64,000 nt of DNA from Nocardia asteroides (lineage in GTDB: Bacteria; Actinomycetota; Actinomycetes; Mycobacteriales; Mycobacteriaceae). Positions within the stretch are counted from its first letter, which is position 1; each line of letters starts with the position of its first letter. Positions 52,881 through 61,991 of this stretch are shown one piece after another. A program made the translations under genes and the position numbers. Below the pieces are notes generated by a model, which worked only from the letters and a program-made list of their open reading frames with translations, was not told where the DNA came from and ran no database searches. The stretch lies in the NCBI GenBank assembly GCA_019930625.1, contig CP082844.1, positions 4,340,001 to 4,404,000 on the forward strand, read 5' to 3'.

Positions 52881-53672
52881 GATCGGTTCCTTTGCCTTGG
52901 CGCCGCCCCTGGTGGGCAGCCTTACCCCTGCAACGAACACCACCACCCCGATCCGACACCGCCTCCCCCGGATTTCTCGAAAACTTTCCGGGACGCATGT
53001 CGTCAGCGATCCGACACCACGACCGTGTCGCGGCGACCGCGCTCCACTTCCTCGCGCGCCCCAATCCCGACAAGCTCGTGGACCCCACCTCAGATGTGGG
53101 TTTCCCGTCCACCAGCCGGGCGCCCCCGAGCGGTGTCGTTGGGGGACTCGTCAGGAGCGGCAAACGAAGGCTGACCGACCAGGTCACGGTGCCGGAAGGA
53201 ATGTGGCTACCGGCGGCAGACGCTCCGGTTGGGTCGGTGTCAGGGCGGGGTGAGGCCTTCGTCGTGTTCGTCGGCGCCGGAGTCCACGCGCTGAGGCGGG
53301 CGCCGATGTCGTTCGCCGCTGCTGAGGCGATCCTCAACGACGCCCCTGGTCAACCTCGGCGTCCAGCTAAGCCAAGCGTTGATCACGATGGGACCAGGCC
53401 AGGGTTCGGTTAGTCCGCCGGTGGGCAGCGTGCGGATCCGCTTGTCGTATTCGCTGCGGACGCGCGCGGAGTGATCGATACCCTGCGCCACCTCGCAGCC
53501 CGAACCGGAAGCTGGAAGGGGTGTCAGCGGCCACCGGGAGTTCCCAAGTACGGCCAGTTGCGACTCCCCGTGAGCGGCCAGTTATGGCGACATGGCATAC
53601 CGCGAGCATTCAGCCGGGACAACCGCTGTTGTCGGGTTTGTGGCGATTGCGGGAGTGTGGACGCGATCTGGG
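52881..53672. other. Intergenic region between divergent loci
   Basis: No confident gene in about 790 bp. One plus-strand frame (to 53413) and one minus-strand frame (53240-53491) have partly protein-like stretches but no family match. This region should hold the promoter of the minus-strand ECF42 operon. Confidence 0.4.
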
Positions 53673-53742
53673 CTGCACCGATGACTTTGGGCTGAGCCTG
53701 TCGTCGACACCTCTGGAGATACCGACAGATAGGAGTCCAGGC
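53673..53742 (+). promoter_or_regulatory. Leader A: promoter-leader shared with 54789
   Basis: CTGCACCGATGA (53673), TCGTCGA (53701), 14 bases, CCGACAG (53722), AGGAGT (53731), ATG (53743). Every element recurs at identical spacing at 54789-54858. TCGTCGA and CCGA could be the minus-35 and minus-10 boxes of an ECF-type promoter. Confidence 0.5.
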
Positions 53743-54606
53743 ATGACGAGACCGTTCCGATTCGACATGACCACCGTACGGGCGAACGGTGTGGATCTCG
53801 GCATCGAGAGCTTCGGCCGCGAGGAGGATCCGCTGGTCCTGCTGGTCGGCGGCACGACGATGTTGTCCTGGCCCGACGCGCTGTGCGAGCGGCTCGCGTC
53901 GGGTGGGCGGCGCGTGGTCCGCTACGACCTGCGTGACTCCGGCGCGTCGACGACCCTCGACCCGGAGAATCCGGCGTACGACCTGCGGGATCTCGCCGCC
54001 GACGCGGCCGCGTTGGTCGGGGCGCTCGGCGCCGGGACCGCCCACCTCGGTGGGGTCGGTGTCGGGGGGATGGTCGCTCAGGTCGCCGCGCTGGATCACC
54101 CGGAGGTGTTCTCCGCACTGACTCTTGTCGGCACCCGGCCGGTAGCGCCGGGCCCGGTCGATGAGGACCTGCCCGACCACGACCCCGCGTTCATGGTTGC
54201 CCTGTTCTCCCACCCGATGCCGGACTGGACCGACCGGGATGCCGTCGCGGCGTTCGCCGCCGCGGCGGCCGAGTCGAAGGGCAACGATCCGCGGGAAGCG
54301 CGGGCGACGGCGGCCCGAATCTGGGACCGGACGCCGTCGAGTGATCCCGCGGTGCACCAGGCCAACCAGCTCGGGATGGTGTTCTCCCGCATCGACTGCG
54401 CCCCGCGCTGGCGGGAGCGGCTCGGTGAACTCGACGTGCCCACGCTCGTGGTGCACGGTCGCGCCGACCCGTTCTTCCCGGTCGGCAACGGCGAGGTTCT
54501 CGCCGCCGAGATCCCCGCGGCGCGACTGCTCGTCCTCGACGACATGGGTACTGCCCTTCGGCACGCCGCGGCCGACCAGGTCGCTGCCGCCATGCTCACC
54601 CTGTAA
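53743..54606 (+). CDS. Alpha/beta-hydrolase
   Basis: A 287-residue hydrolase. PLVLLVGGTTMLSWPDALCERLASGGRRVVRYDLRDSGAS is the N-terminal fold with the oxyanion loop. The nucleophile elbow position reads HLGGVGVGGMVAQVAALDHP, with glycine where the catalytic Ser normally sits (G-x-S-x-G becomes GVGVGG). VPTLVVHGRADPFFPVGNGEVL has the acid region. The usual late His region is altered to MGTALRHAA. The missing Ser suggests loss of classical hydrolase activity or a different role. AGGAGT lies six bases before the ATG. Confidence 0.8.
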   Translation: MTRPFRFDMTTVRANGVDLGIESFGREEDPLVLLVGGTTMLSWPDALCERLASGGRRVVRYDLRDSGASTTLDPENPAYDLRDLAADAAALVGALGAGTAHLGGVGVGGMVAQVAALDHPEVFSALTLVGTRPVAPGPVDEDLPDHDPAFMVALFSHPMPDWTDRDAVAAFAAAAAESKGNDPREARATAARIWDRTPSSDPAVHQANQLGMVFSRIDCAPRWRERLGELDVPTLVVHGRADPFFPVGNGEVLAAEIPAARLLVLDDMGTALRHAAADQVAAAMLTL

Positions 54607-54788
54607 CCGCCCGGCTGGGAGGCATCCTGAACCGGCGGCACGCACCATAATGCCGCTGATCACGCTGACCGAACCGGCCCGGCGCGACACCTCGGAAGAT
54701 CAACGAGCAGTAGTGCGCGTCCGACGCTGGCCGATCGCACCATCATGCCGAGTACAGGGCCTCCGCAGGAGCGTGTACACGACCTCGA
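54607..54788. other. Short spacer upstream of leader B
   Basis: No gene. Together with leader B it fills the 350 bp before the YjbR-type gene. Confidence 0.4.
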
Positions 54789-54858
54789 CTGCACCGATGA
54801 ATCCCAGGTGGCTCCCTCGTCGAAGCTTCTGGATAGACCGAAAGACAGGAGTCCAGAC
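54789..54858 (+). promoter_or_regulatory. Leader B: promoter-leader shared with 53673
   Basis: CTGCACCGATGA (54789), TCGTCGA (54817), 14 bases, CCGAAAG (54838), AGGAGT (54847), ATG (54859), with the same internal distances from TCGTCGA onward as leader A. The ATG it feeds opens only a 35-codon frame. Confidence 0.5.
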
Positions 54859-54966
54859 ATGGCTGACTGCCGACGTGGCGAAAGCGCGTGCGCCGCAGCG
54901 GCGGTGGCGGGCCCAGTTCCCGAGGTCGCATTCAGCGGAACCGAAGGAGTCCGACCATGGCGGTGA
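54859..54966 (+). CDS. Short leader ORF or deletion scar before the YjbR gene
   Basis: A 35-residue frame, MADCRRGESACAAAAVAGPV then PEVAFSGTEGVRPWR, with a good AGGAGT site. It overlaps the first 10 bases of the YjbR-type gene in another frame. It may couple translation, or may be the stub of a gene whose body was deleted, since the equivalent leader A drives a full gene. Confidence 0.35.
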   Translation: MADCRRGESACAAAAVAGPVPEVAFSGTEGVRPWR

Positions 54967-55316
54967 TCGAAGACGTCAGCCCACTGGGGGCCGAGTTGGA
55001 ACGCTCGTACCAGGTCTATGTACGTGGCAGGCTGAAGTTCCGCGTCAAGCAAATCGTCTACGTGGCGTTCTCACTCGACGAGACCGTGATGGGTTTCGCG
55101 TTCCCCCGGGAGGAGCGAGCGGCGCTCGTCGCCAGCGAGCCGCACAAGTTTCAGATGCCATCGGCATCGGACATGCGCTTCAACTGGATCGAGTCCAACC
55201 TCGCGGCCCTGGACCCGACCGAGGCCCGTGAACTCGTCGTCGATGCTTGGCGCATGGTCGTACCCAAGAAAGTTTCCCGCGCTTACGATCTCGCTTATCC
55301 CCAAGAGTCGGTCTGA
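54957..55316 (+). CDS. MmcQ/YjbR-family protein
   Basis: A 119-residue protein: LERSYQVYVRGRLKFRVKQIVYVAFSLDETVMGFAFPREERAALVASEPHKFQMP, then MRFNWIESNLAALDPTEARELVVDAWRMVVPKKVSRAY, the usual C-terminal helices of the CyaY-like YjbR fold. Family members are suspected DNA-binding or metal-handling proteins, but none of that is shown here. AAGGAGTCC precedes the ATG. A more distant family member is at 61992. Confidence 0.8.
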   Translation: MAVIEDVSPLGAELERSYQVYVRGRLKFRVKQIVYVAFSLDETVMGFAFPREERAALVASEPHKFQMPSASDMRFNWIESNLAALDPTEARELVVDAWRMVVPKKVSRAYDLAYPQESV

Positions 55317-55566
55317 GGCTCGGCCTCCACAAATCCGGTCGTCGACGTCGCCGCACATGACCCTCACGCAGGTGCACCCGAGCGCGCGCTCGACGGAGGT
55401 CGGTTTCCTCGGGTGTCATCGGGTCGCCCTTGCGGCGGATCCGGGCAGGAGTGGGCCGGATGGGCTGGTTGTCGTCGGTGGTGTGTTCGGCGTCTGCATC
55501 ACGCGCGAAAACGCCGACCTTCCTTGACCGGGTCTGGTACAGGATGACGATCGTTGACGGCACCCC

Positions 55567-55800
55567 TCATAGGGGGTAGCGCTGCATCCGGCGAAACACT
55601 TGTTGCTGGGCGGCGAGTTTTTCCGCCTGCGACAGCTCGCCCGCGGCGGCGGCTTCGGCGATCTGCTCGAGTCGCTTGCGGATGAGCGCGGGGTCTGGGC
55701 GTGTCTTCTGCTCGGCCTGGTCCCGGACGGCTCGAGCAACCCGGATCATCCCGGTGACCACCTTCACCGTGGAGGTGGCGACCGCGCTGATCACCCCCAC
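55567..55800 (-). CDS. Small hypothetical protein, GvpG-like helical pattern
   Basis: A 77-residue protein: MGVISAVATSTVKVVTGMIRVARAVRDQAEQKTRPDPALIRKRLEQIAEAAAAGELSQAEKLAAQQQVFRRMQRYPL. The amphipathic N-terminus and 'IRKRLEQIAE...GELS..E' region recall gas-vesicle protein G, but no other gas-vesicle gene is nearby, so the similarity may be only of fold. It overlaps the upstream gene by 10 bp. Confidence 0.5.
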   Translation of the reverse strand: MGVISAVATSTVKVVTGMIRVARAVRDQAEQKTRPDPALIRKRLEQIAEAAAAGELSQAEKLAAQQQVFRRMQRYPL

Positions 55801-56108
55801 TGCCGGGCCTTGTCGAGAATGCGTGCGCCCGAACGCAGCGCAACCAGCGCGACCACGCCGAGGGCGAGTAACACGGCACCGAGCAGCACCGGCGCCGGTA
55901 TCAGTCGCGTGTCTGGTTCGGACGCCGACGGTGGCCGGGCGTGCATGCCGCCGGGCGGGCGGTGCGGGGACCCACCGTTGGTGAGGGGATCGGTCTCGGT
56001 GAACCGGTTTCGTGCTGCGACGGGGGTGACCATGGGTGTCTCCGGGCCGATGCTCCGATCGGCTGAGGTTGCGATTGCGGCATTCGGATAGCCGGTAACG
56101 ACCGCCAT
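55791..56108 (-). CDS. Small membrane-anchored hypothetical protein
   Basis: A 105-residue protein with a polar, proline-rich N-terminus and one membrane helix near residues 72-92 (APVLLGAVLLALGVVALVALR), followed by a basic tail. Orientation suggests a C-terminal anchor. It forms a two-gene operon with the 77-residue protein. Not recognised by family. Confidence 0.5.
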   Translation of the reverse strand: MAVVTGYPNAAIATSADRSIGPETPMVTPVAARNRFTETDPLTNGGSPHRPPGGMHARPPSASEPDTRLIPAPVLLGAVLLALGVVALVALRSGARILDKARQWG

Positions 56109-56620
56109 CGGCGGTGTTGAATCCGACAGCCCACGGCTACCCGCTACGCGGCAGTTATCACAGGGAGGGATCTACCGCCGTTTGCGGGAACGAGCCCCTT
56201 GTCGGCCGGTCCAGCACCGGCCGCAAACCGGCCCTCACCACCGGCCAGGCCCCGAACTGCGCGCTCGCGTCGCTGGCCTGCCATGAACCGGCCGACGGGG
56301 GTTGCTAGGGGGTGTCGTAGGTAGTGCCCCGTCATGTGCTGATGTGCCACACATTCCGATCGCCTGAATATTGCTGATGTCAGTTGAGCGATTCTCAGAG
56401 CCGGAAGGTTCCCAAGGGTGCGACGCTTACGAACTTGCCCGAACAGGTGTGACCTACCGCATCGGCTGCCCAGCGGCGGCCCGGCAGCTGTCATGACCGA
56501 CCCGCGCCATCCGGGCCCGCGATCGTGGCCGGCCTGCAGCACAGGAACGACCTGGACGTGGCCTGACTCCGACCAAGACTTCATTGCCGCGCCGTGGACC
56601 GGCCCGCTGGGGGCACGGCG
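56109..56620. other. Intergenic region, nothing certain
   Basis: About 510 bp between divergent genes with no gene or RNA recognised; frames are short and shadow-like. Confidence 0.45.
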
Positions 56621-57790
56621 ATGACCGCCCCGCTCTCGCGGTCCCGCCCGGGGGCGTCGTCGCGGTCGGGGCTGTCGTCGCTGAGCGTGGAGCGGCCGAA
56701 CCGGGCGAGTATCGCCACGCGAGTCGCCCACCCGCTGCTGCAAGCCACGATCGGGGTGGGGTTGGCCGCCTTGACCCACACAGGTGGCCGCCACCCCCTC
56801 GAGCAGCTGTGCCGGTTCGGTCGCCTGCTGGATCTCCCGGCCGCGATGCTGGTGGCCCCGCACGGCACCCGACGCGCGAACGTGCAGGCAGACAACTGGC
56901 GCGCTGAATGGTTATGGCATGGCGACCTGCCCGACCCGCGGTACACACAGCACGCAGCACTGCTGTATTTCCACGGCGGCGGATACATCTGCGGCGGTCT
57001 GAACACCCATCGTCGTCTGGTCGCCAAGATCGCGCACGCGAGCGGTATACCTGCATTCAACGTGGACTATCGCCAATTGCCGCACGCTCACATCACCGAC
57101 ACCCTCGACGACGCGGTCGCCGCGTATCGATACCTGCTCGAGCACGGCTTCGGGGCCGAGAGGATCATCGTGTCCGGCGATTCCGCCGGCGGCGGCCTGG
57201 CCTTCGGCCTCGCGCTGGCCACCCGCGAACGCGGACTACCCATGCCCGCCGCGATCTCGGCGATCGCACCCTGGGCCGATTTCGACTCCACCCAACGCGA
57301 CAACCACCCCAACCGCCACCGCGACGCCTACCTACCCGCCCGGGGCATGGACATCATCACCCGCCACGGCTTCGCCGTCGATGGACGGCTCGACCCGGCA
57401 TGGTCACCGGTCAACCACGACTTCACCGGACTGCCGCCGGTCCTGATCCAGGTCGGCTCGACCGAATACCTGCGCCCGGACGCCGAAGCCCTGGCCCGCC
57501 GCTGCGTCCAGGCACACGTCCCGGCACGACTGCAGATCTGGGACCACGCCCCACACGTCCACCACGCAGCCGCCGACCTGCTCGGTGACGCCCGCGACGC
57601 CATCGACCACCTCGCGGCATTCCACCGCCACATCATCACCGACACACCCCACCCACCAACAGCCACGACCAACACGACAAACCACACCCGCCCCGCGTCA
57701 GAACAGGCGATCACCGGCACCCGTCGAACACCTCGACACCACAGCACAGCACAGCCGAAAACGACCCCGGCTTGCCTCACAGTCGGTTGA
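56621..57790 (+). CDS. Alpha/beta-hydrolase of the hormone-sensitive lipase family
   Basis: A 389-residue esterase/lipase. HAALLYFHGGGYICGGLNTHRRL holds the HGGG oxyanion motif; IIVSGDSAGGGLAFGLAL holds the nucleophile in GDSAG; the acid is in PPVLIQVGSTEYLRPDAEAL and the His in WDHAPHVHHA. The last 60 residues are threonine/proline-rich and end inside the terminator. ATG 56621 is used; a GTG nine codons upstream (56594) is possible. Esters or amides of medium length are the usual substrates. Confidence 0.87.
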   Translation: MTAPLSRSRPGASSRSGLSSLSVERPNRASIATRVAHPLLQATIGVGLAALTHTGGRHPLEQLCRFGRLLDLPAAMLVAPHGTRRANVQADNWRAEWLWHGDLPDPRYTQHAALLYFHGGGYICGGLNTHRRLVAKIAHASGIPAFNVDYRQLPHAHITDTLDDAVAAYRYLLEHGFGAERIIVSGDSAGGGLAFGLALATRERGLPMPAAISAIAPWADFDSTQRDNHPNRHRDAYLPARGMDIITRHGFAVDGRLDPAWSPVNHDFTGLPPVLIQVGSTEYLRPDAEALARRCVQAHVPARLQIWDHAPHVHHAAADLLGDARDAIDHLAAFHRHIITDTPHPPTATTNTTNHTRPASEQAITGTRRTPRHHSTAQPKTTPACLTVG

Positions 57791-57808
57791 TGAGGGGCCG
57801 GGGTCGTT
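57760..57808 (+). terminator. Hairpin terminator overlapping the hydrolase stop
   Basis: AACGACCCCGGC and GCCGGGGTCGTT pair over 12 bp, with an inner CCTCA/TGAGG stem, followed by GTCT. The hydrolase stop codon lies in the loop side, so the last codons double as terminator. Confidence 0.75.
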
Positions 57809-58620
57809 GTCTACCTGCGGGTGCCGCACCCCCGGTGTTGTGAGGACCGGGCACGACGAATCCATTTGATCACGAGTAATGTTGTGCAACAAAGCTTTAG
57901 ACACACTTTCCATCGAGTGTGCATGGAGAAATGCTGGTGGACCGGCGGTTGCACGTGGGATCACGGACTTATTCGGCCGCTGACGGTGGTCGTTCTTCCA
58001 GGCGGAGGAATCCGGGGCGTCGGCAGCGATTTCCAGCCAGCCGAGGGGGTTGGCGATCAGGGCGTTGCCTTCGCCGTCCCACAGCAGGACGCGATAGAGC
58101 TGGTCGCGCTCACCTTCTCGGACGACAGCGTGGACGCCACCGATCGCCGGATACGGTGACGGGGCGCGGAGGACGGAAGGAAGCGTCGACGACTCACCGC
58201 GGCCGTGACGGGCAACTGCATGCCCGGACAACGGCCCAGGAACGAAAGGGGGTTGAGTCTTGGCCGTTTTCGATCGTGGTCATGTGATCAGGTGTAACCC
58301 CACAGCCCCGAAGACAACTCCTCGACCCGCCCTCGGAGAGCAAAGTGATACACGAGTTCTCTGGGGCGCTGGCTTCGACTTCACCCCCAGAGCCGACGTG
58401 GTACCCAGTCGCCAGATGCCGAGCGGCGGCTGCGGCTGGATCGGCTGTGACAATGCCCTCATCGAGACGGGGACGTCGCGGAGAAAGAACACCTCGGCTT
58501 GCTCAACGATGACCTCGACAGCCAACGCGCCGTCACCACAATTCCTTACGTTCGGTACTGAAATGCAGCGACATGTTGTGAACCTGCAGGTGAGAAGCAG
58601 GTCAGGTGCACTGGCAAGCC
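57809..58620. other. Gene-poor right margin of the accessory region
   Basis: A minus-strand frame within 57698-58231 has a protein-like piece (VREGERDQLYRVLLWDGEGNALIANPLGWLEIAADAPDSS) but no clear start or family, so it may be a relic. TGTTGTGAACCTGCAGGTG at 58574-58592 repeats the sequence left of the integrase relic. Confidence 0.45.
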
Positions 58621-58669
58621 GCTGACCAGGGCTTTTCCGGGCGGCCGGGCGGAGGGATCGACACCCCGC
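58621..58669. repeat. Right copy of 49-bp direct repeat (candidate attR)
   Basis: Exact match to 38774-38822. Here the repeat's end forms CCGGGCGG-(13)-CCGCCCGG with the following bases, a hairpin weakened by one change in the left copy. Conserved chromosome genes start 106 bp further on. Confidence 0.7.
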
Positions 58670-58720
58670 CCGGACCGCATAGGAGTTCTACCAGCTTCTG
58701 CCTGGTGAATCGGGGATTTC

Positions 58721-58748
58721 CGGTCGCCTCACTAGAATGAGGCGACCG
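58721..58748 (+). promoter_or_regulatory. Palindrome around the putative def promoter
   Basis: CGGTCGCCTCA-(6)-TGAGGCGACCG is a perfect 11-bp inverted repeat. TAGAAT, a good minus-10 hexamer, spans its loop and is 37 bp before the def start. It could be an operator or the 5' hairpin of the mRNA. Confidence 0.45.
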
Positions 58749-58774
58749 TACTCGTCCGCTTCCGGGAGCCAGCC

Positions 58775-59341
58775 GTGACCATCCAGCCCGTTCGCCTGTT
58801 CGGCGATCCCATCCTGCGTGCCCGCGCCGCGGAGGTCACCGCGTTCGACCGCGATCTGCGGCAGCTGGTGACCGACCTGACCGAGACCATGCACGACGAC
58901 GGCGGGGTCGGGATGGCGGCCCCGCAGATCGGGGTCGGACTGCGCGTGTTCGTCTACGACACCGGCGATGCCGCCGGGCATCTGGTGAACCCGCGGTGGG
59001 AGGTCGTCGGCGACGAAGAGCAGGTCGGGCCGGAAGGTTGCCTGTCGATTCCCGGTGTGCGTTACGACACGCGCCGGGCGCTGCGGGTGCGCGCCTCCGG
59101 TGTGGACCTCGACGGCGCGCCGGTCGCGTTCGAGGCGGAGGGGCTGCTGGCGCGGTGCGTGCAGCACGAGACCGATCACCTCGACGGGGTGCTGTTCATC
59201 GACCGTCTCGATCCGGCCCAGCGCAAGGAGGCGATGCGGGTGATCCGCGAATCCGACTGGTTCGCGGCCGGAACGACCGTGCGCCCGGCACGGTCGATGA
59301 GTGGCGCGGGCCGGCCCAACCCGTTCGGGGTGGGCCGCTGA
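58775..59341 (+). CDS. def: Peptide deformylase
   Basis: A 188-residue metalloenzyme that removes the formyl group from new proteins. The three family motifs are present: [22 protein letters not shown] (Cys metal ligand) and [14 protein letters not shown] (two His ligands and catalytic Glu). The GTG start is preceded by GGGAG. Its stop overlaps the fmt start (TGATG), giving the classic def-fmt pair that acts at both ends of N-formylmethionine metabolism. Confidence 0.96.
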   Translation: MTIQPVRLFGDPILRARAAEVTAFDRDLRQLVTDLTETMHDDGGVGMAAPQIGVGLRVFVYDTGDAAGHLVNPRWEVVGDEEQVGPEGCLSIPGVRYDTRRALRVRASGVDLDGAPVAFEAEGLLARCVQHETDHLDGVLFIDRLDPAQRKEAMRVIRESDWFAAGTTVRPARSMSGAGRPNPFGVGR

Positions 59342-60264
59342 TGCGCGTCGTCTTCGCGGGGACCCCGGAACCGGCGGTTCCTTCACTGCGTCGTTTGCTG
59401 GCATCGGCGCGGCACGAGGTGATCGCCGTGGTGACGCGGCCGGACGCGGTGGCAGGGCGTGGCCGGAAAGTGACGAGGTCGCCGGTCGGCAAGCTGGCCG
59501 ACGAGCACGGCATACCGGTGCTCACGCCGGGGCGGCCTTCGGAACCGGAATTCGTCGCGCAGCTCACGGAACTGGCGCCGGACTGCTGTCCCGTCGTCGC
59601 CTACGGCGCGCTGCTGCCCCAGCAGATTCTCGACATCCCGCGCTTCGGCTGGATCAACCTGCACTTCTCGCTGCTGCCCGCGTGGCGAGGCGCGGCGCCG
59701 GTACAGGCGGCGATCGACGCGGGTGACGAGATCACCGGCGCCTCCACGTTCCAGATCGAGGCCGGGTTGGACACCGGTCCGGTGTTCGGCATGGTGACCG
59801 AGAAGATCACCGTCACCGACACGGCGGGCACTCTGCTGCAGCGGTTGGCCGACAGCGGCTCCCGCCTGCTGGAAGCGACGCTCGACGGGGTGGAGGACGG
59901 GACCTTGCAGGCGGTGGCACAGTCGACGGACGGCGTCTCGTACGCGCCCAAGGTCGGTGTCGAGGCCGGGCACGTCCGATGGGACCAACCAGCTCTGGCC
60001 ATCAGCAGGCGGATTCGCGCGGTCACCCCCGCTCCGGGGGCATGGACCGAGGTCGGCGGCACCCGGTTGAAGCTGGGACCGGTCGAACTGGTCGAGGAGG
60101 AGTTGCCGGAGCGTGTGATCGAGGTCCGCAAGTCCGGTGTGTTCGTCGGCACCGCCACCACCGCCGTGCGATTGGACCAAGTGCAGCCGCAAGGCAAGCG
60201 CATGATGTCAGCCCTCGACTGGGCGCGCGGCGCCCGCCTGCAGCCCGGCGCGGTGGTCGAGTGA
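59341..60264 (+). CDS. fmt: Methionyl-tRNA formyltransferase
   Basis: A 307-residue enzyme. [20 protein letters not shown] opens the formyltransferase domain. [23 protein letters not shown] has the conserved NxHxSLLPxxRG catalytic region, and [15 protein letters not shown] follows. The C-terminal OB-like domain (about 210-307) binds tRNA. It transfers formyl from 10-formyl-THF to Met-tRNA. ATG overlaps the def stop; its own stop overlaps the rsmB GTG. Confidence 0.96.
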   Translation: MRVVFAGTPEPAVPSLRRLLASARHEVIAVVTRPDAVAGRGRKVTRSPVGKLADEHGIPVLTPGRPSEPEFVAQLTELAPDCCPVVAYGALLPQQILDIPRFGWINLHFSLLPAWRGAAPVQAAIDAGDEITGASTFQIEAGLDTGPVFGMVTEKITVTDTAGTLLQRLADSGSRLLEATLDGVEDGTLQAVAQSTDGVSYAPKVGVEAGHVRWDQPALAISRRIRAVTPAPGAWTEVGGTRLKLGPVELVEEELPERVIEVRKSGVFVGTATTAVRLDQVQPQGKRMMSALDWARGARLQPGAVVE

Positions 60265-61931
60265 CGCCGCGCGGCGACCGGCCCGGCGACGACGCACCCA
60301 ACCGGCGGCGCGACGAACGAGACACCGCGCCGAAGCGGTCCGGCGAGCCCGGCCGGGCTCGAGCGCAGGGCGTCCCGTCGAGCGGCACGCGACGCGATCG
60401 CAACGGCGCGGGCCGTCCACGGGCGGCCGACCAGCGTTCCGGAAGCGGCCGAGCCGAGGCCGCCGGGCGTGATCGCGACGAACGGCGCACTCCCTCGGGG
60501 CAACGCTCGGCAGGGCGACCCGAGCGTGCCACCTCGCGGCGTCCGGCCGCGGGATCCAAAGAGCCCGCTCGCCCTACCGGACGACCGCATCGCAAAGAAG
60601 CCGCCGATCCGCCGCGGTCGGTCGCCAGGGATGTGCTGCGCGCGGTCCGGGAGCGCGACGCCTACGCCAACCTCGTCCTGCCCGGCCTGCTGCGGGAACG
60701 GGGATTGTCGGGGCGCGACGCCGCATTGGCGACCGAACTCGCCTACGGCGCGTGCCGGTCGCTGGGCCTGCTCGACGCGGTGATCGCCGAAGGCGCGGGC
60801 CGGTCGATCGAAAAGATCGACGGACCCCTGCTGGACGTGCTCCGGCTCGGCGTCTACCAGTTGCTGCGCACCAGGATCGGCGCGCACGCCGCGGTGGACA
60901 CCTCGGTGGCGTTGGCGCGCGCCGAATTCGGTGCGGGCAAGGCCGGTTTCGTCAACGCCGTGCTCCGGCGGGCGGGGGAGAAGTCCCCGGAGCAGTGGGT
61001 CGAGGCGCTCGCGCCCGCCGACCCGATCGGCCGGTTGGCCTTCGAATACGCGCATCCGGTGTGGATCGCGCAGGCGTTCGCCGACGCGCTGGGAGCGCGA
61101 GCGGCGGAACTTCGCGAGGTGCTCGCTGCTGACGACGCCCGCCCGCTGGTACATCTGGTGGCTCGCCCGGGTGACATCACCGCGGAGGAACTCGCGCTGG
61201 TCACCGGCGGGGAGGAAGGTCGCTGGTCGCCGTACGCGGTCTACCTGGAGGGCGGCGATCCGGGCAAGCTCGAGCCGGTACGCGAAGGCATGGCGGCCGT
61301 GCAGGACGAAGGCAGCCAGCTGGTGGCGCTGGCGCTCACCAGAGCCGCGATCGACGGACCGGACAACGGACGCTGGCTCGATCTCTGCGCCGGACCGGGC
61401 GGCAAGGCCGCGCTGCTCGGCGCCATCGCCTCGATCGACGGCTTCCGGGTGGACGCGGTCGAGCCCGCCGCGCACCGCGCCGAACTGGTGCGCAAAGCCG
61501 TGCACGGCCTGCCGGTCGACATCCACGTCGTCGACGGCCGCGCCAGCGGACTGACTCCCGGTTACGACCGCATCCTCGTGGACGCGCCGTGCACCGGCCT
61601 CGGGGCGCTGCGTCGCAGACCCGAGGCGCGCTGGCGGCGGACCCCGTCCGACGTCCGCGACCTCGTCGTCTTGCAGCGTGAATTACTCACCGCCGCTTGG
61701 GATCTGCTGCGCCCCGGTGGTGTCGTGGTGTACTCGACCTGTTCGCCGCATCTACCGGAGACCGTGTCGATCGTCGCCGACGCCGTTCGGCGCCTCGGCG
61801 CCGAGCAACTCGACACTCGCGAGCTGCTACCGGGAGTCACCGATGTCGGGGAGGGGCCGGGCGCGCAGCTGTGGCCGCACCGCCACGGCACCGACGCCAT
61901 GTTCCTGGCCGCGCTGCGTAAGCCCCGCTGA
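60261..61931 (+). CDS. rsmB: 16S rRNA (cytosine-967-C5) methyltransferase RsmB
   Basis: A 556-residue enzyme. The first 110 residues are a disordered, Arg/Pro-rich extension not found in the E. coli protein but common in actinomycetes. A NusB-like RNA-binding domain follows (about 115-245), then the SAM methyltransferase: [17 protein letters not shown] (motif I), [23 protein letters not shown] (catalytic Cys of motif IV) and [13 protein letters not shown] (Cys of motif VI). The GTG overlaps the fmt stop by four bases. Confidence 0.94.
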   Translation: MTPRGDRPGDDAPNRRRDERDTAPKRSGEPGRARAQGVPSSGTRRDRNGAGRPRAADQRSGSGRAEAAGRDRDERRTPSGQRSAGRPERATSRRPAAGSKEPARPTGRPHRKEAADPPRSVARDVLRAVRERDAYANLVLPGLLRERGLSGRDAALATELAYGACRSLGLLDAVIAEGAGRSIEKIDGPLLDVLRLGVYQLLRTRIGAHAAVDTSVALARAEFGAGKAGFVNAVLRRAGEKSPEQWVEALAPADPIGRLAFEYAHPVWIAQAFADALGARAAELREVLAADDARPLVHLVARPGDITAEELALVTGGEEGRWSPYAVYLEGGDPGKLEPVREGMAAVQDEGSQLVALALTRAAIDGPDNGRWLDLCAGPGGKAALLGAIASIDGFRVDAVEPAAHRAELVRKAVHGLPVDIHVVDGRASGLTPGYDRILVDAPCTGLGALRRRPEARWRRTPSDVRDLVVLQRELLTAAWDLLRPGGVVVYSTCSPHLPETVSIVADAVRRLGAEQLDTRELLPGVTDVGEGPGAQLWPHRHGTDAMFLAALRKPR

Positions 61932-61991
61932 GCGGGCGGGGCATTCCATTCGTCCAAGTCGTGGCACGCGGTGGCGCCGCACACTCGGAGC

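Noticed and set aside
55567..55800. Gas-vesicle gene gvpG
   Set aside because: Similarity is limited to a generic charged helix and no other gas-vesicle gene is in the window.
57698..58231. 177-codon minus-strand frame in the right margin
   Set aside because: Only a central piece looks protein-like, it overlaps the terminator and the 3' end of the hydrolase, and no start or family was found.
58621..58690. Reverse complement of the 49-bp repeat considered as a tRNA 3' end (GTCGATCCC resembles a T-loop)
   Set aside because: The T-stem does not pair properly, and no anticodon or D arm is present on either side, so a tRNA attachment site is not supported.
59601..61526. 641-codon minus-strand frame across fmt and rsmB
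   Set aside because: Shadow of two well-identified housekeeping genes.
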